Shown one piece after another: positions 1-11,904 of a stretch of DNA of 64,000 bases. The position numbers and the translations under genes are program-made. Under the pieces are notes generated by a model. That model was not told the DNA's origin, made no database searches, and worked only from the letters and a program-made list of their open reading frames with translations. Each line of letters opens with the position of its first letter. The stretch's first letter is position 1. Source of the stretch: Closterium sp. NIES-65 (Eukaryota > Streptophyta > Zygnematophyceae > Desmidiales > Closteriaceae); the NCBI GenBank assembly GCA_948144175.1, contig CANXME010002053.1:372001-436000 (forward strand), read 5' to 3'.

Positions 1-16
1 CCCGGAAATCGAGGTC

Positions 17-1328
17 ATGCGGGAAAAACTACAAGCAGCAGCTCCCACCGTGGGAGCGCAACAGGGTGCACCAGCCGCCTCGACTGCTCCTGCGGAGGAC
101 CATAGCGCGGCTGGCGCCAAATCCCCTCCGGCCACAACCGGTGAGGTCGGCGATGGGAAGCAGAAGCGCAAGGGCAAGGACAAGGCGAAGGGCGGCCCGT
201 CGAAGGTCGGCTCTTCTAAGGGGACGTCCAAAGCGGCCGCGCAGGGTCGGAAGGGTTCAGGCGTCCGCGTTGACCCTTCAAATGGGCTGGCCGTCTCGGA
301 GATGAAGTTTGGGAAGAAGAGCCGTTACATCTGCCGGTCGATGGACAAGTCCGAGGCCGCCTACTGCATCGCTGTCGCCGTTTCGTCGTTCGACGGCTTC
401 GTCAGCGACGTGGTTCTCGACGAGTTCGGTGGGGTCAAGGAGGAAGTGATGGCGCAGTATAAGGCGGACTGGAATGTGGCGCGATTGATTCCGGGGGGCA
501 TGTGGATGGTCATGTGGAGCCGAGGGGCGAACGTCTTCCGCGACAGGTAAGCTTGGCGAATGCTCAATTTGGTGCTCGTTTCGGTCGGTACGCGTGGGCC
601 GGTCGGTGACGGTGGGTATTCCTGCTGTGTTTCGCAGGTTCCAACAGGTGGTCGCGGAATACAACAGGATAACCAGAGCCGACCGCGCAGCTCTCATGTT
701 GGCTCTTCGCCCGGCGGTGTGGTTCGACGACCTTCCGGAGTCGACCGGGCCCGAGAAGGCCGCGAAGAACAAGGTGGCGAGCGACATGATCGCACGCGTT
801 TTGATGTGTGCCGCCTTCGCACCGGTGGCCGCGAAAGTGACGCCCATTCCGGGCGTCGGGTCGGAGCGGTTGTCCGAGATCCTCGCCAGTACTGCGGCCG
901 CGGTGTGGTGTTTTTCGGAGACCAATGCCACGGCGGAAGTAGCGGCCGGCGAAGGGGGGGCGGCAGCGACCATGCGCGGAGCGTCCAACGAGTTCGCGAG
1001 TCGGTGTCGGACCGTCATCGAGGCGGTGCTTCAGCGGGCGGCCTCCCGGGTGGTCGTCGTAGGGGAGGTCGCCGAAACGGTGACGAAGGACCTGCAGACG
1101 GCTGTGGTGAGGTCGCTGCCTGAGGTCGGAGAGGAGCGCGAGCACGACGAGCTGATCGCCCGTGTCATGATAGAGAACCTCGCCTTCTGGGGGGACTGCA
1201 ATGTCGGAACCCCGAAGCTCAAGGCTCGTGGTGTCGATTTACCTATCGACCCCCAGATGAAGATTATCATTCGGGACAGGGGGGCGAGGGGGCAGCAGCA
1301 CAAAGGGAAGCAGGTCGCCGACGCCTAG
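17..1328 (+). CDS. Two-exon protein of unknown function, 5' end may lie outside the window
   Basis: Two exons are supported: 17-546 and 638-1328. The donor is CAG|GTAAGC at 546/547 and the acceptor TTCGCAG at 637. Exon 1 ends in phase 2 and exon 2 continues that frame, giving 406 residues from the first Met. The frame is also open back to base 2, so the true start could lie upstream. Residues 1-90 are low complexity (Ala, Gln, then Lys/Gly/Ser), probably disordered and basic. From about residue 95 the protein looks folded (KFGKKSRYICRSMDKSEAAY onward) and the second exon is mainly helical. I do not recognise the family. It converges tail-to-tail on the recombinase gene at 1651-4898 with about 320 bp between stops, so it could be a second gene of the same transposon or a neighbouring host gene. 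I see no terminal repeat that decides this. Confidence 0.6.
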
Positions 1329-1650
1329 GTCGACGAAGGCTGGCCCGCCTGCTCGTAGCATGGTCGGCGTGGGTGCAAACGCTGCAGGCTTGAAGACCTA
1401 CAAACACTGTTTTGTTGTTTTGTTGTGCCTCTCCGGCTTAGTGATGCTGAACTTGTTCGTCGGTAGTTTTTCAGAAATGTTGTGAAGTAGGTTTTGTGGT
1501 GTGGAGTCGGTTTGATGCATGAACAACAGACAAACTTCTACTAATTTACAAGTCGAAACAATGTTGGCAGTAAAAGAAAACCGCCCTCAACCCACCCTCA
1601 GTCACACCACGCTCAGCCAGCAGCACAAGTCGGACCCAGACGCAGTACCC
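1329..1650. other. Intergenic space between convergent genes
   Basis: Unique-looking, mildly AT-rich sequence between two stop codons. No gene, repeat or structured RNA was recognised; it presumably holds the two 3' UTRs. Confidence 0.5.
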
Positions 1651-4600
1651 TCAGCCCGCCCTCTTGCGCTTCCCTGCGCCAATGGCTCCCGCAGTCGCCT
1701 CGGCCTCCAAGCCGGCCTTATTGGCCTGCTCATCCCACAAGTCGCCGAAGAGCCTCTTTCCCCTATCAGCGTCCATGTAGCCCGCCGTGACCACACCCCA
1801 CGCAACGGCGAGCTTCCTCGCCAGCGGCTTGTCCAGACCCTTGATGCCGACTGACTTTCCGTCGACTGTGGTGGGGACCTTGATGGGCGGGGTTGCACGG
1901 AGGACCAAGAGCGCGTCGCTGAAAGTGGAAAGCCCCGCTCGCCCCAGGTGGTCGAGTAGCTTGATGACGGTGGCGGTGTCAGCGGCGTCGTCGCTCCGCC
2001 GCAAGTCGTGCACCGCTTCCATGATCCGCCTCATCCGGCGAGTGCATTGCTGCAGCGCATCGTTTTTCCCCGTCTCACCCACCTCGGTCGTGGGACGAGA
2101 GCTCTTCGCCGACTTCGCCGACGCGGCGGGTTTGTCGCCCTTTTCGACCTTGCAGATCATGCGCGTGTGTCTGACGAGGAATCTGTGCTCGTCGTAACGT
2201 TCGCGCAACGGACGCGAGTTGAAGTTGGACGGGTTGTTCCACCAGTGTCATGCAGCCTCGACCGTCTTGGATGTGCGCCAGGGATGCACGACGTTGACCT
2301 CGTACGTCAGGTCATCGTCCTGTTCCTTCTTGATCTTGACGGACGCTGCCTTCTCGGCGGCGGTCATCGGCCTTGACGGTGTCGGCGCAGTCGGCGTCGG
2401 CCGTGCCTCGGCCAGCTTGAGAGCCTGCATCAACTTCGCGATCTCCGCGTCCTTCTCCTCCAACTTCTTTTGCATCTCAAGCTTCTCGATCGCGGCATCC
2501 TCCCTCTGGCGGTGCAGCATCATGGTGAGCTGGTCGACCTGATATTCGGCGTCGACTCGCGCGCTGAATTCCTGCGATCCAAGGGGGATGGTCGGCAAAA
2601 GGTGAGCCAATGTGGCAGGACGACTTGTTTTACAGGTCGCCGGAACACGCACGCCCTACCTCTTGGGGGTTCTCGCTCGGAGTACTGCGCGTCGCGATGG
2701 TTTCGAGGTCCACCCTGTTGACGTCCTTGGCCCATTTCTGGAAGTCGGGGTCGCGGCAGAGCTTGGAACTCTGGACGTACGGGTGCCACGGTTCGCGCAT
2801 CAGCATGCACGCAAGTTCCTCGGCGACGATTCGGCGGCCGAACTCGATGAGCGATTGCAGGAAGTGCACCCCGGCCGTGTTGGGCTCTCTCGCGGATGCG
2901 CACCTTACCGCCTGCGAGTCGAACACAAACACAAACACAATCAGCCGTCGGTATAATGTCGTCGTGGAGATGGTCGGCGGGTTGTCGGCGTTTTTGCCGT
3001 CCGAAATGCTCACCTTGGCCAGTTCCGCTTCAGCCCACGGAAAGATGTGCTGGGCGATGAGGGCCACCACCTTGTCGTCGGGCTTCACCATGCTCCGGCC
3101 GAGGTGGTAGTCGCCGCGCTTGCCCGTGTAGCCGGCCTTTCTCAACACCGCCGCCTTCGGGATGGTCGTGATGTAGCTCTTCGCGAGTTTGTCGAGCGCC
3201 CAGTGGCCCAAGTCGGCGATGTCAGATTGCAGAACGCCGTCGTCGGCCAGCTCCTGTGCCCCACCCGCCCGGGCGGCGTGGGTGTTGCGCGTGATGAAGA
3301 TCTTGTTCGTCCGCCACATCTCTTTCGTGATCCGAGAATGAGATAAAGCCGGCAGCTCTTTTTGTGCCTTGTCGTTCCGAGCATGAAAGAGGTGCTTGTG
3401 ATACCAGCTGTACGGAGTTGTGAAGTCGAGGGGCGGCACACATCGAGAGGTGGGCGAGCGGCTCAGCTGGTCGTACACGAAGTGCAGCCACAACAGTGTG
3501 TGACCAACGGCGCACATCTCTTGCTCCAGGTGTCTCGCCGCATAGCTGTGATGCAGACGAGCATCCTTGTTCGTCTTGGAGTTTCGTGACGCGACGACCA
3601 TGACAACCGGCCGTCGCGTGGAGTGCTCGGGCGACGCGCTCCCCATTCTGTACAAAAACAGGTCGGGGAGCTCGATCGCTCGGAGACTGGCTCCGCGAAG
3701 AAGGGTGTGGTGACCCAAGAGGGTCATCGTCTTCATCAGCAGAAACTTCCACAGTGTCTGGGAGGGGGTGGCCGCTTTGGGTTCGTACGCCCGAGCTGCC
3801 CAGGTCGGCAAGACCTTGAACATGAGGTGGCGGATCTGGTCGGTGGCGTACGTGTCGCCGAGCGTTCCGCGGTGCCGGTCGACACAATCCCTGCACATCA
3901 GTTTCCACGAGGACTGGGTTAGCTGGGCGAACCGGGAAACAGGCGCGGGACGACTTGCCGACTTACCTGTCGTCCCTGTGCCACTTCTCTCTGACCATCG
4001 CGCGCACCTCCGAGCGGACCTCGGAGATGTCGTACATGATGTGGAGCTCCTTCACCCCGAAGAGCGTCCCCTCGACCTTGCAGGCTGTCTGGAGCGCTTT
4101 GATGTGGATGAGCAGCATCGAAACGGTTGTCGGCTTCAGGGGCTGGACACGGACGTCGGGATTCAGATCCTCGAGCTCCTCGGCCTTTGCAATACCGTGC
4201 TGCCTCGCGATTGATAGAATGTACGCCCTGATCCGCGTGGCGTTGACGCGGGGACCGTGCATCCATTGTAGGTCGCCCTTGGCGGTGTGCCACTTATCAC
4301 CCATGTCTTCATCGACGTACCTCCCTATCTCGTCCTCGTGTTCCAGCACGCCGTCCCCCTTGACTCTGGCGGTTTGCTGTCTTGGAAGGTTCGCGCAGCA
4401 CCATCTCCTGAAGTCGAGCAGCGCCCGCAGGTACTGAACCCGGGTCGTTCTCGCCTCCAGCGTGTCCAGATGCCGGAAACCCCACATCATCCTCAGCAAT
4501 CTGTTCTTCTTGGCGAGCTCTTTGTTGATGTCGAAGGCGGCTTCCGCAAAATCGTCGCGCGGAATGTTTTGCAGGAAGGCGTCATCTTTCTCGTCGGCTG

Positions 4601-4898
4601 CCAACAAGTCCTCTACGGTCAGATACATGTAGTCGTTTTCTGGAAATGGTCCAATTGGCGGCAGCTGCTCCGTGTCCGAACGCGGCGAGTACTGGTCCGG
4701 CTCGGGTTCGGGAGCCCCTTTCGTCCCTGGCGGTAGGGGGATGGTCGGGTCGACGGGAATTTTTGCCCTAGCGGCGTCTACGTCGACCACCATGTCGGCG
4801 GGAATATTTGCCCTAGCGGCGTCTACATCTTCCTCCATGAAAGGCTCGTTCAGGTCGGGAATCGCGCTGCTCCCCGCCGGCGGCGCGACGCCAGCCAT
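1651..4898 (-). CDS. Crypton-type tyrosine recombinase (Ndc10/GCR1-like), four exons
   Basis: Exons, read on the minus strand: 4898-3967, 3890-3014, 2911-2660 and 2571-1651. Donors are GTAAGT, GTGAGC and GTAGGG, and all phases match. Exon 1 encodes an acidic N-terminus and a helical core-binding region. Exon 2 encodes the catalytic half: NTHAARAGGAQE supplies the H-x-x-R of tyrosine recombinases, GHW follows, and SYITTIPKAAVLRKAGY holds the likely nucleophile Tyr. The tail GDYHLGRSMVKP and IFPWAE fits the Ndc10/CBF3-type fold known from CryptonF transposons and fungal Ndc10. Exon 4 begins with a coiled coil (roughly EDAAIEKLEMQKKLEEKDAE). Its frame carries one in-frame TGA near 2245, after which the same frame runs on to 1651, so the copy may be decaying or the last part may be spliced differently. 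As a transposon protein it would cut and join DNA by site-specific recombination. A domesticated host gene is the alternative. Confidence 0.72.
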
Positions 4899-6396
4899 CT
4901 TGGCGGGTAGAGTTGTTCCCGTCGGCCTCTAGTTGTCGCCGCGGTCTCGCGGCGGTACGTGCTCGGCCCACCAAAGTCGATACTGCACAATCGCTGCCGT
5001 GTATTGCCTTCGCACCGTGGCCCTAAAGGCCGCCCGTCTTTCGGCCCTCTCAACGTTCTCGGCGATCGTCAACTCCGCGGCAATGTCGGTCAGTTCGGGA
5101 ATTTCGGGAAGTAAGGGCGGCAGATTAGTGTTCTGCTGGGTGACTTTCGGTTGTTGTCGACCTAGCTAGTCGTCCTAGTCGGAATGATTCTAAGTCGGAA
5201 GCCCGTACAGTTTGCCGACCTAAACGCACTCTACACCGGCGTGGCTCGTCGTCGACCCTGCACCACGCGTGGTCGGTCGGTCTCCAAGAAGCGTGAAAAT
5301 GACTGAGGGAAATGTGGCTCACCAGAATGAAAATGAATGCAACGCAACAATCAAGTGACAAAATGCCATGGACACTTGGCTGTCAGGGGGTCATAGCATA
5401 GAGAGGCACAGTCTCGGTTCGGGCGGACAGGTGTTGGCGGGCGATCCGTGGGCAGGTCTCCAACCCTGCATGCCAGGCAGAACGGCGGCGCAATGGTCGA
5501 CGTGGCACGGGACACGCATGTCTTCTTCGCAGCCGACTGTGTGGTGTTCCCCATGGTGAACCGTGCTTACACGTCGGCGTGACGCAGTAGTGCTCATCGC
5601 GTCGCCCGACGATGGTATCCCGCGGGCACGTTCCCGACAGCAGGCCGGCGAAGGCTTGATGGCCGAGTGGAGAGACGTTCGTCGATCGATGTTCGCCATG
5701 TGGAATGTTGTGTTTCGGATGGGCGACGTGTGGCTCTGCGCGCCAGAGCAGTGGTCGGCCAGGAATCGCAGTGGGCCTCACGTCGCAGTCCGCGCCGATG
5801 GCAAGTTGGACGTCGTGGCAAGGTGGCCGCGACCGGCGTCGTCGACGTGTCGACCTCGTACGGAGGGTCCGTTGAGAGGTGCCATCGGGGTTTGTCTCAT
5901 CGGGATTGCCGGGCGACGCAGGGTGACGCTTGTCGCCCAGGACGTGCACTCAGTTAGCCGGACAGGATGACGCAGGGTGGCGGATCCCTTTCCCGAGCCG
6001 CGTCGTTTTTGCACCCGGATGTAGTCAGCGCGTTGAGATATACCATGCTGAATCGATACTCACCAATCAGAACAGTGATTCTTGATTAGAAATCGACATG
6101 GCCTGACCCGCCCTTCTGCTAGGCTGGTTCGGAGCGAGGCAGGAGCCACCGTTGCATCAACCAAAACGCACCACACTCCGGATATGTAAGAGACAAAGGC
6201 TCCAGCCTGCATGCTGTGATACAGTGCAACAGACCCGCCCGAAGGCAGACATTCCCAGAGGTCACCCGAGGCTCGTACCGAAACAAGGCGGGAAAAAGGG
6301 GCAACTTCTGAAACGCTTGTGGCATAATTCATGAAGCTCAAGGGAAGGAACGGTTGCGATTGGCTATAGAAGGCTAGGCCAACGTGTTGTCTTGCA
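4899..6396. other. Region without a recognised gene
   Basis: This is GC-rich sequence upstream of the recombinase gene. Short open frames occur on both strands, but none shows a domain, matching splice phases or a repeat relationship. It probably holds the 5' region of the minus-strand gene and intergenic DNA. Confidence 0.4.
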
Positions 6397-6405
6397 TTTG
6401 TGCTT

Positions 6406-6647
6406 GGGAAATTATACGCGCAGTCACAATTATGGCCGTATTATCACGTTTCGTCACGGGGTTATCACGTACAGTCACAGTACAGTACTTCGCTTTCACG
6501 CTTGATACATTATATCATTTGCTGCTGCAAGCGTGATAGCGCTATGATCAGGCGTGATAGCGAAGTACTATACTGTGACTGTCCCTGATAACCCCGTGAC
6601 CAAACGTGATCATACGGCCATAATTGTGACTGCGCGTATAATTTCCC
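6406..6647. mobile_element. Fold-back MITE, Mutator-like, with 9-bp target site duplication
   Basis: This is a 242-bp non-coding element made almost wholly of two inverted arms of about 95 bp. The left arm starts GGGAAATTATACGCGCAGTC; the right arm ends in its reverse complement, with only a few mismatches along the arms. Both sides are flanked by the same 9 bp, TTTGTGCTT, at 6397-6405 and 6648-6656. Long terminal inverted repeats and a 9-bp duplication are the hallmarks of Mutator-like elements. With no coding capacity, it would need a transposase from elsewhere. The near-perfect arms suggest recent activity. Confidence 0.88.
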
Positions 6648-6656
6648 TTTGTGCTT

Positions 6657-7132
6657 CCTTGCGGTTGCATGTCATGTGATGTGAATGACGTCGTGTAGTT
6701 GTCGGCGAGGTGAGACACACGCACTCATATGTACAGAACTGTATCTTCCGAGGCAGATGTGGGCCATATTGGAAATAAGAAGTCGCTAGAGCGCAGCGAA
6801 GTTGGCCAACTCTCGCAACCAAAAGAAACACAAAATGGTACACCCTCATTCTCAGTCTTCTCACCGGCGGAAGCAGTGGCTACAGTGTTTGGACGTAGCG
6901 GGCTGGTGAGATAACTCGGTTGCGGGCCAAGTCGCACGAGGCGACGAAACCAAACTTGGGCCGTAAAATTCCGTTAACGCTGAATAAGTGTCTTAACCGT
7001 TTAGAAAACAGCAGTACCATTCTAGAACGTACAGAACATTGACTAAACGCCCTGGGTCAAACTGTCAGTGTAACGCATGTGATAGGACCTTCTTTGGTCC
7101 GCTGCGGCTACACTAAGCGTCCCAGTCAGTAT
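6657..7132. other. Region without a recognised gene
   Basis: Unique-looking sequence between the MITE and the copia element. It ends with the 5-bp target site AGTAT (7128-7132). No gene was recognised. Confidence 0.4.
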
Positions 7133-7576
7133 TGTTACGAATAGTAATATCTGATATTACTAAGCACTCCTCACCACAGCAAGGAACGCACAATATCGGG
7201 AATGAACGCAAGCGTCAGACGGTTGGAATTGAATCGAAGAGTCGGACGGTTACAGCACATCTGAACCGTCGGAAGCAAACGGCATCAGACAGCTGCAGAC
7301 AGGATGGTTTTGGCGGGAACAGTTACGAAACTGTACGGGCCGAACGGTTGGGATGCACTCTTGAATAAGGGAATGTACCCCTTAGAGTACATGGCTAGCT
7401 AGGTCGTTTCGTCTTCCCTGTACTCATATTTATACTCCCTGTATCTGCATGTTCTATTCATCTCAAGCATTTTACATTCACTCTGCTATTGAGGTCAAGG
7501 GCCCACCAGCACTACCTCACTGCGTGCGAACCTTCCAGAGTAGATCCTGGGCTACGATCAACTTCTGATTGCAGCA
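7133..7576 (+). repeat. 5' LTR of the copia element
   Basis: 444 bp, starting TGTTACGAATAG and ending GATTGCAGCA, so it has the TG...CA ends of an LTR. A TATA-like stretch (CATATTTATACTCC, near 7424) may be the promoter core. It matches 14931-15374 at all but six positions. Confidence 0.95.
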
Positions 7577-7590
7577 TGGTATGAGAGCGG
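7577..7590 (+). other. Primer binding site, initiator tRNA-Met type
   Basis: TGGTATGAGAGCGG directly follows the 5' LTR. It closely resembles the plant retrotransposon primer site TGGTATCAGAGC, complementary to the 3' end of initiator tRNA-Met. Confidence 0.85.
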
Positions 7591-7639
7591 CTCTTGAATC
7601 CTTCGCACCGTCACTCCCGAAAATTACGACATTCGGAAA

Positions 7640-9002
7640 GTGGTGTCCGGCACACGATCACGTACAAGGATGGCCGGAGGATCTGGTGGTCAGACTAATC
7701 TGACGGCTGAAGCACAACCCAACCCGGCTGTAACAAGCGGGAACACGACGACAATCGACTCTGTAGTTCTCGCACAACTTCTTCAACGACTCACCAGCTT
7801 GGAGCAAGGACTCCAAACACTGCGGAATGGCGATGCGGGAACTTCCTCGCAACCCTCTCAACCGGCCCCGACTGGCCAAAACACCGCCCCGCAAACATTC
7901 TCCCTCGACACCAATGGCTCAACCCCCAAGACTCCCCGTCCCAGTGAAGAGGCAATTCTCTCCGCTCAATCAAGGTTTCTCAGCATATAAAAAATGAAGA
8001 CAAGTACCTGTTTTGACGGCAGAGACTTATATACCTGGAGCTTCGAATTGGAGCTCTTGCTGCAGAACGCCCAAATCTTCCATTACTTCGACGGGAGCTA
8101 TGCGGAGCCTGCTGAGGACACCGACGACGCCAAGACGAGGTATTACAATGAATCGCTGATGGCGTACGGAGTGCTCCTGCGGAATATGTCGGCGGCGGAG
8201 CAGCTCAACATTCGTTCGTACAAAACGACAGCTGCTCCAGCCCTCAACGCCTGGCGACATTTGACAGGCGTGCATCAGCCCAAGGACTCCGTGTCCTCGA
8301 GCCGACTAATCCAGGAACTGCTGGAAACCAAGATGACCTCAAGGGAGAAGGTCAACAACTACCTTAATCGCTGTCGGAGTCTTCGCGATCAAATCGTGAA
8401 GTTGGGAAGCACGATATCGGAAGAAATCTTCGTCAACATCGTGCTTCAGGGCTCGGTCCAGAGTGGCGGCCCTGCAAGGCGCTTCTCCGACAGCAGGGGT
8501 CATCTCGGAGGCCGCCCTTTGCGCCGCCCTTCTCGTCGAACAGAGGGATATGGATCAACAGCGACCAGCGCCACGACGAGAACGCGAACGGCTCGCCTTC
8601 TACGCCGACAACAACGAAGAGCGACGGCCAAGGCGCCTCTACTGCAAAATTTGCAGAAATTTTGGGCACTTGGCGGATCGATGTAAATTCCGATCTCGCC
8701 CTCGCCTGTCCAATCCGAGCACTTGGACCGGCCAACAAGACGCACGAGGCGACGTGCGTCCAGCCCAGGGACAACAACTCCCACCTGCGCGCAACCTGAA
8801 CCCAGCGGTTCAGCATCAGCAGCAGCAGTCGTCATCGACTGCCCCAGTTCGCAATGTCATGAGCAACATGACCATGTCAGGCGAGTCGCGTCGTCGCCGC
8901 GTGCGCTCACCTTCACCTGAGCCAGCACCACACCCCATTGGCGCATCTACCAACAACAACCCTTTCAGCCCGCGTCGCGACTACACCGACGACGACGACT
9001 AG
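7640..9002 (+). CDS. Copia gag region (fossil)
   Basis: Structural-protein part of the copia element. A central stretch (about 7994-8460) resembles the copia gag core (WSFELELLLQNAQ... and HLTGVHQPKDS). A zinc knuckle CKICRNFGHLADRC (CX2CX4HX4C) lies near 8640-8685. The first part (7640-7990) is a Gln/Thr/Pro-rich leader. In a working element this product forms the virus-like particle and binds the RNA. The frame is not continuous in this copy. Confidence 0.85.
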
Positions 9003-9053
9003 GACTGGAATCTCCCAGTCCCGCTGCTCGAAAGTACCCCGCACGTCCCTGAT

Positions 9054-11904
9054 ATGCGGGTGGCGCCACTTGATTGGCTCACGCGCGAACAATTTCTCAA
9101 GTTCGACACCCCGCACATCGTCACGCCGCGACTGGCGCTGCTCGCACGTGACGACAACAAGCGCTACAACACCTGGTACTTGGACAGCTGCTGCGGCCAG
9201 CACATGGTGGGCTCCGAGTGTTACATATCCAACGCCGTCCTCACCCCTACCGTCACCTACGTCACTGTGGCAAACAATACACGCCTGCGCGCAAGTGCGC
9301 AAGGCATCGTCGTGCTCAAGGCACGCAGAAGCCGCACCCACATCACGCTCAACGATGTGTTGATCGTCCAGAACTTGCGCTTCAACCTCCTGTTCGCCGC
9401 ACAGCTCATGGATTGCGGCGTCGACCTCAGCACGGACCACGCGACGCGAGACATCCTCCTGCACTACGAAGCACGCAACTTCCCTCGCAGGCAGATCGGA
9501 CGAGCGCGCTCCGAAAATGGAGTGTACGTCTTGGGTTTCGACATCCCCGACTGCAGCGGCGACTCGCACGAACTGATTGACCTCGTGCCACTGCACTTCG
9601 AGCACATCCACCGCAGGGACTGGAAGCACCCTGACGGCAGACCGCGGGTGCCGCACCATCCCCACCCACGCGAAACGGCATTACACAATCCCGATCCGGA
9701 TGGAATATGCAGGGATTGTCACACACCGACGACTTCAACGAACGCGATTGCCGGCCGGGGACTCGCCGTCATCGCTGAAGCAGAGCGCCTCGCGCCCCCA
9801 AGGGAAGGGATGTCGCAGCTCGAGCTTGAAGCCACTACCCATGGCATCTTCGGCACGCCAGAGCATCCCCTCATCGGTCCCCCCTCGCAACACCTCCAGA
9901 TGCTGCGCGGAACTGGCGTCGGCACCTTTGATGCCCGTGGCCAGCCGGGACCCTACACCCACGAGAAATTCCTGGAGATCTACCCTCATCAACGCGATTC
10001 GACGAAGAAACTCATCGTGGAGCAAGAGGAAGAATTGGCGCGCCGCAAAGCTGAGGAGCTTTGCCAGCAAAGTCTCGCTGAAGCACGCGGGACCTTCGCT
10101 TGCGCCGCCTGGGGAGGAGAAGCGGTAGAAAAAGGCTCCAATGAAGGAGGATGGGGGAGCGATAGCGGCTGGGGAGACAGCGGCGGCACCTGAGCCAACG
10201 CGGGCGGCAGATGGGGCGCCGCAACTGCCGCCGACAATAGCGCCTGGGGTACTCTCCGCGAAGAACGAAGGGGGGGAGAAGCTGAAGCTGAGGAAACTCA
10301 GGCAACACCCGCAATCGTCCCTCTCGGTCGTCCCCCGCGCCACGTTCCACTCGCACTACCTCCTCCTGACAACCCCCCGCGCCGCGATCCATGGGACACT
10401 ATCATCTGGGGCAACGAACCGTCAACACCACGTCGCACCGCCTACGGACCTGCCCCTGAGCACCGCGAACCCACCTTCGTCCCTGGAACCATCCCTGGGA
10501 CCAACATCCCGCTCTCCGAAATTCGGGACAGAGAATTTTTGGCGCTGATGCTGACTACCGCGGCAGAAGAAGAAGAAGCAGAGGAAGCAGCGACAGAACC
10601 TACCCCTGCACCTGACGAAGACCGTGAGGAAGCACGCACGCGCTACATGCGCACCTCCGGCTTTCGAGCTGACGACGCACTCTGGCACCAGCGCCTCGGA
10701 CACCCTTCCCGCGCGATGCTGAAAAACTGCATCGACGCAGGCGTCTTCGCTCCCGGCGCACTCCTGCGCCCCGACGGCTCCGAAGTAAGCGGCGCGACAC
10801 ATCCGCGCAACTGCACCGTCTGCCCTGAAGCTGCGCTGAGCCACCAACCGTTCCCGCTACTCGAACCTGGAACGAATCGTTACCCCAAGCTGCACAAGGT
10901 GTACAGCGATTTCCTGAACGTGGGGCATTGCGGAGTCGAAGACGAAATGTACACGCTTACCTTCATCGATGCCGGAACGCGCTACGTGTGGGTCGTGAAT
11001 GTGGAGTCGCGCGACAGAGCGTACGAAGTATTTCGGCTTTGGCTGGCGCATGTGGAGAGGCAATCTGGGAAGAAACTCAAGATTTGGCAATCTGACGGCG
11101 CGGCAGAATTTAGGAGCAACCAGATGCAGACTTTCCTGACACAGAAGGGGATCGAGCACCACATTTCTCTCCCCTACGCGCTCCAGCAGCAGGGCGCAGC
11201 CGAGCGGACCAACCGCACACTGATGGCGAAGGTGCGCGCGCTGATGAAGCAGTCGAAATTGCCGCCCATCTACTGGACCTACGCGATGCACCACGCCGTG
11301 CGGGTGCACAACCTGCTTTCAACCACCGCAATCTTCGGGAACCTGTCCCCGCACGTCAAATGGAGTAGAACCAAAGGGGATACCTCCATGCTCCGGGTAT
11401 GGGGGTGCATGGTTCAATACTGCCCGCCGACCTCAACCATCGGCAAGTTCGCCAGCCGCGCACGCTGGGGAATCCACCTCGGCATCAGTCACGAGCACAA
11501 GGCGTGGATCGTGCTGGACCTCCTCAGTCAAAAAACCACTCACACTCGCGACGTCATCATCTACGAGCGTCTCTTCCTCGACCAGTTCCGCCGCGACGAG
11601 CAGACGAATGCGAATCGGGTCTACGCCAACGACGGCCACAGCTACGCAACGCCGGAAGACGAAGCCGCTGTAGCAATCTTGGAGCAGGACACAAGGGGGG
11701 AATTCGCATGGGAAAACCGGCGCAGCGACGACGACGACGACGATGATTCCTCAGGAGGAGGAATAGGCGGAACAGGCGGAAGCAGAACAGGTGGAAGCGG
11801 CAGAGGCGCAACACCGCCAGCACCTGAACCGGAGAGCGACGACGATGATGTGCAGGAGGTCATCCCGCAACGTCGCCACGACAGCACCATCTCAGGGCTG
11901 CAGC
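9054..11904 (+). CDS. Copia protease and integrase region (fossil)
   Basis: The protease signature WYLDSCCGQHM lies near 9173-9205. A GAG-pre-integrase segment (LWHQRLGHPSRAMLKNC) starts near 10680. The integrase core follows from about 10900 to 11300, with FIDAGTRYVWV, WQSDGAAEF and QQQGAAERTNRTL containing the catalytic acidic residues. Between protease and integrase is a long Pro/Glu-rich spacer. The region ends where the nested element begins. This copy is a fossil and its frame is interrupted. Confidence 0.9.

Noticed and set aside
278-1145. Minus-strand frames of 246 and 193 codons opposite the first gene
   Set aside because: The plus strand has matching splice sites and phases; the minus frames are antisense shadows in GC-rich coding DNA.
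5383-5970. Overlapping frames of 135 and 188 codons on opposite strands
   Set aside because: They are GC-rich shadow frames with high Arg and no domain, repeat relationship or splice support on either strand.
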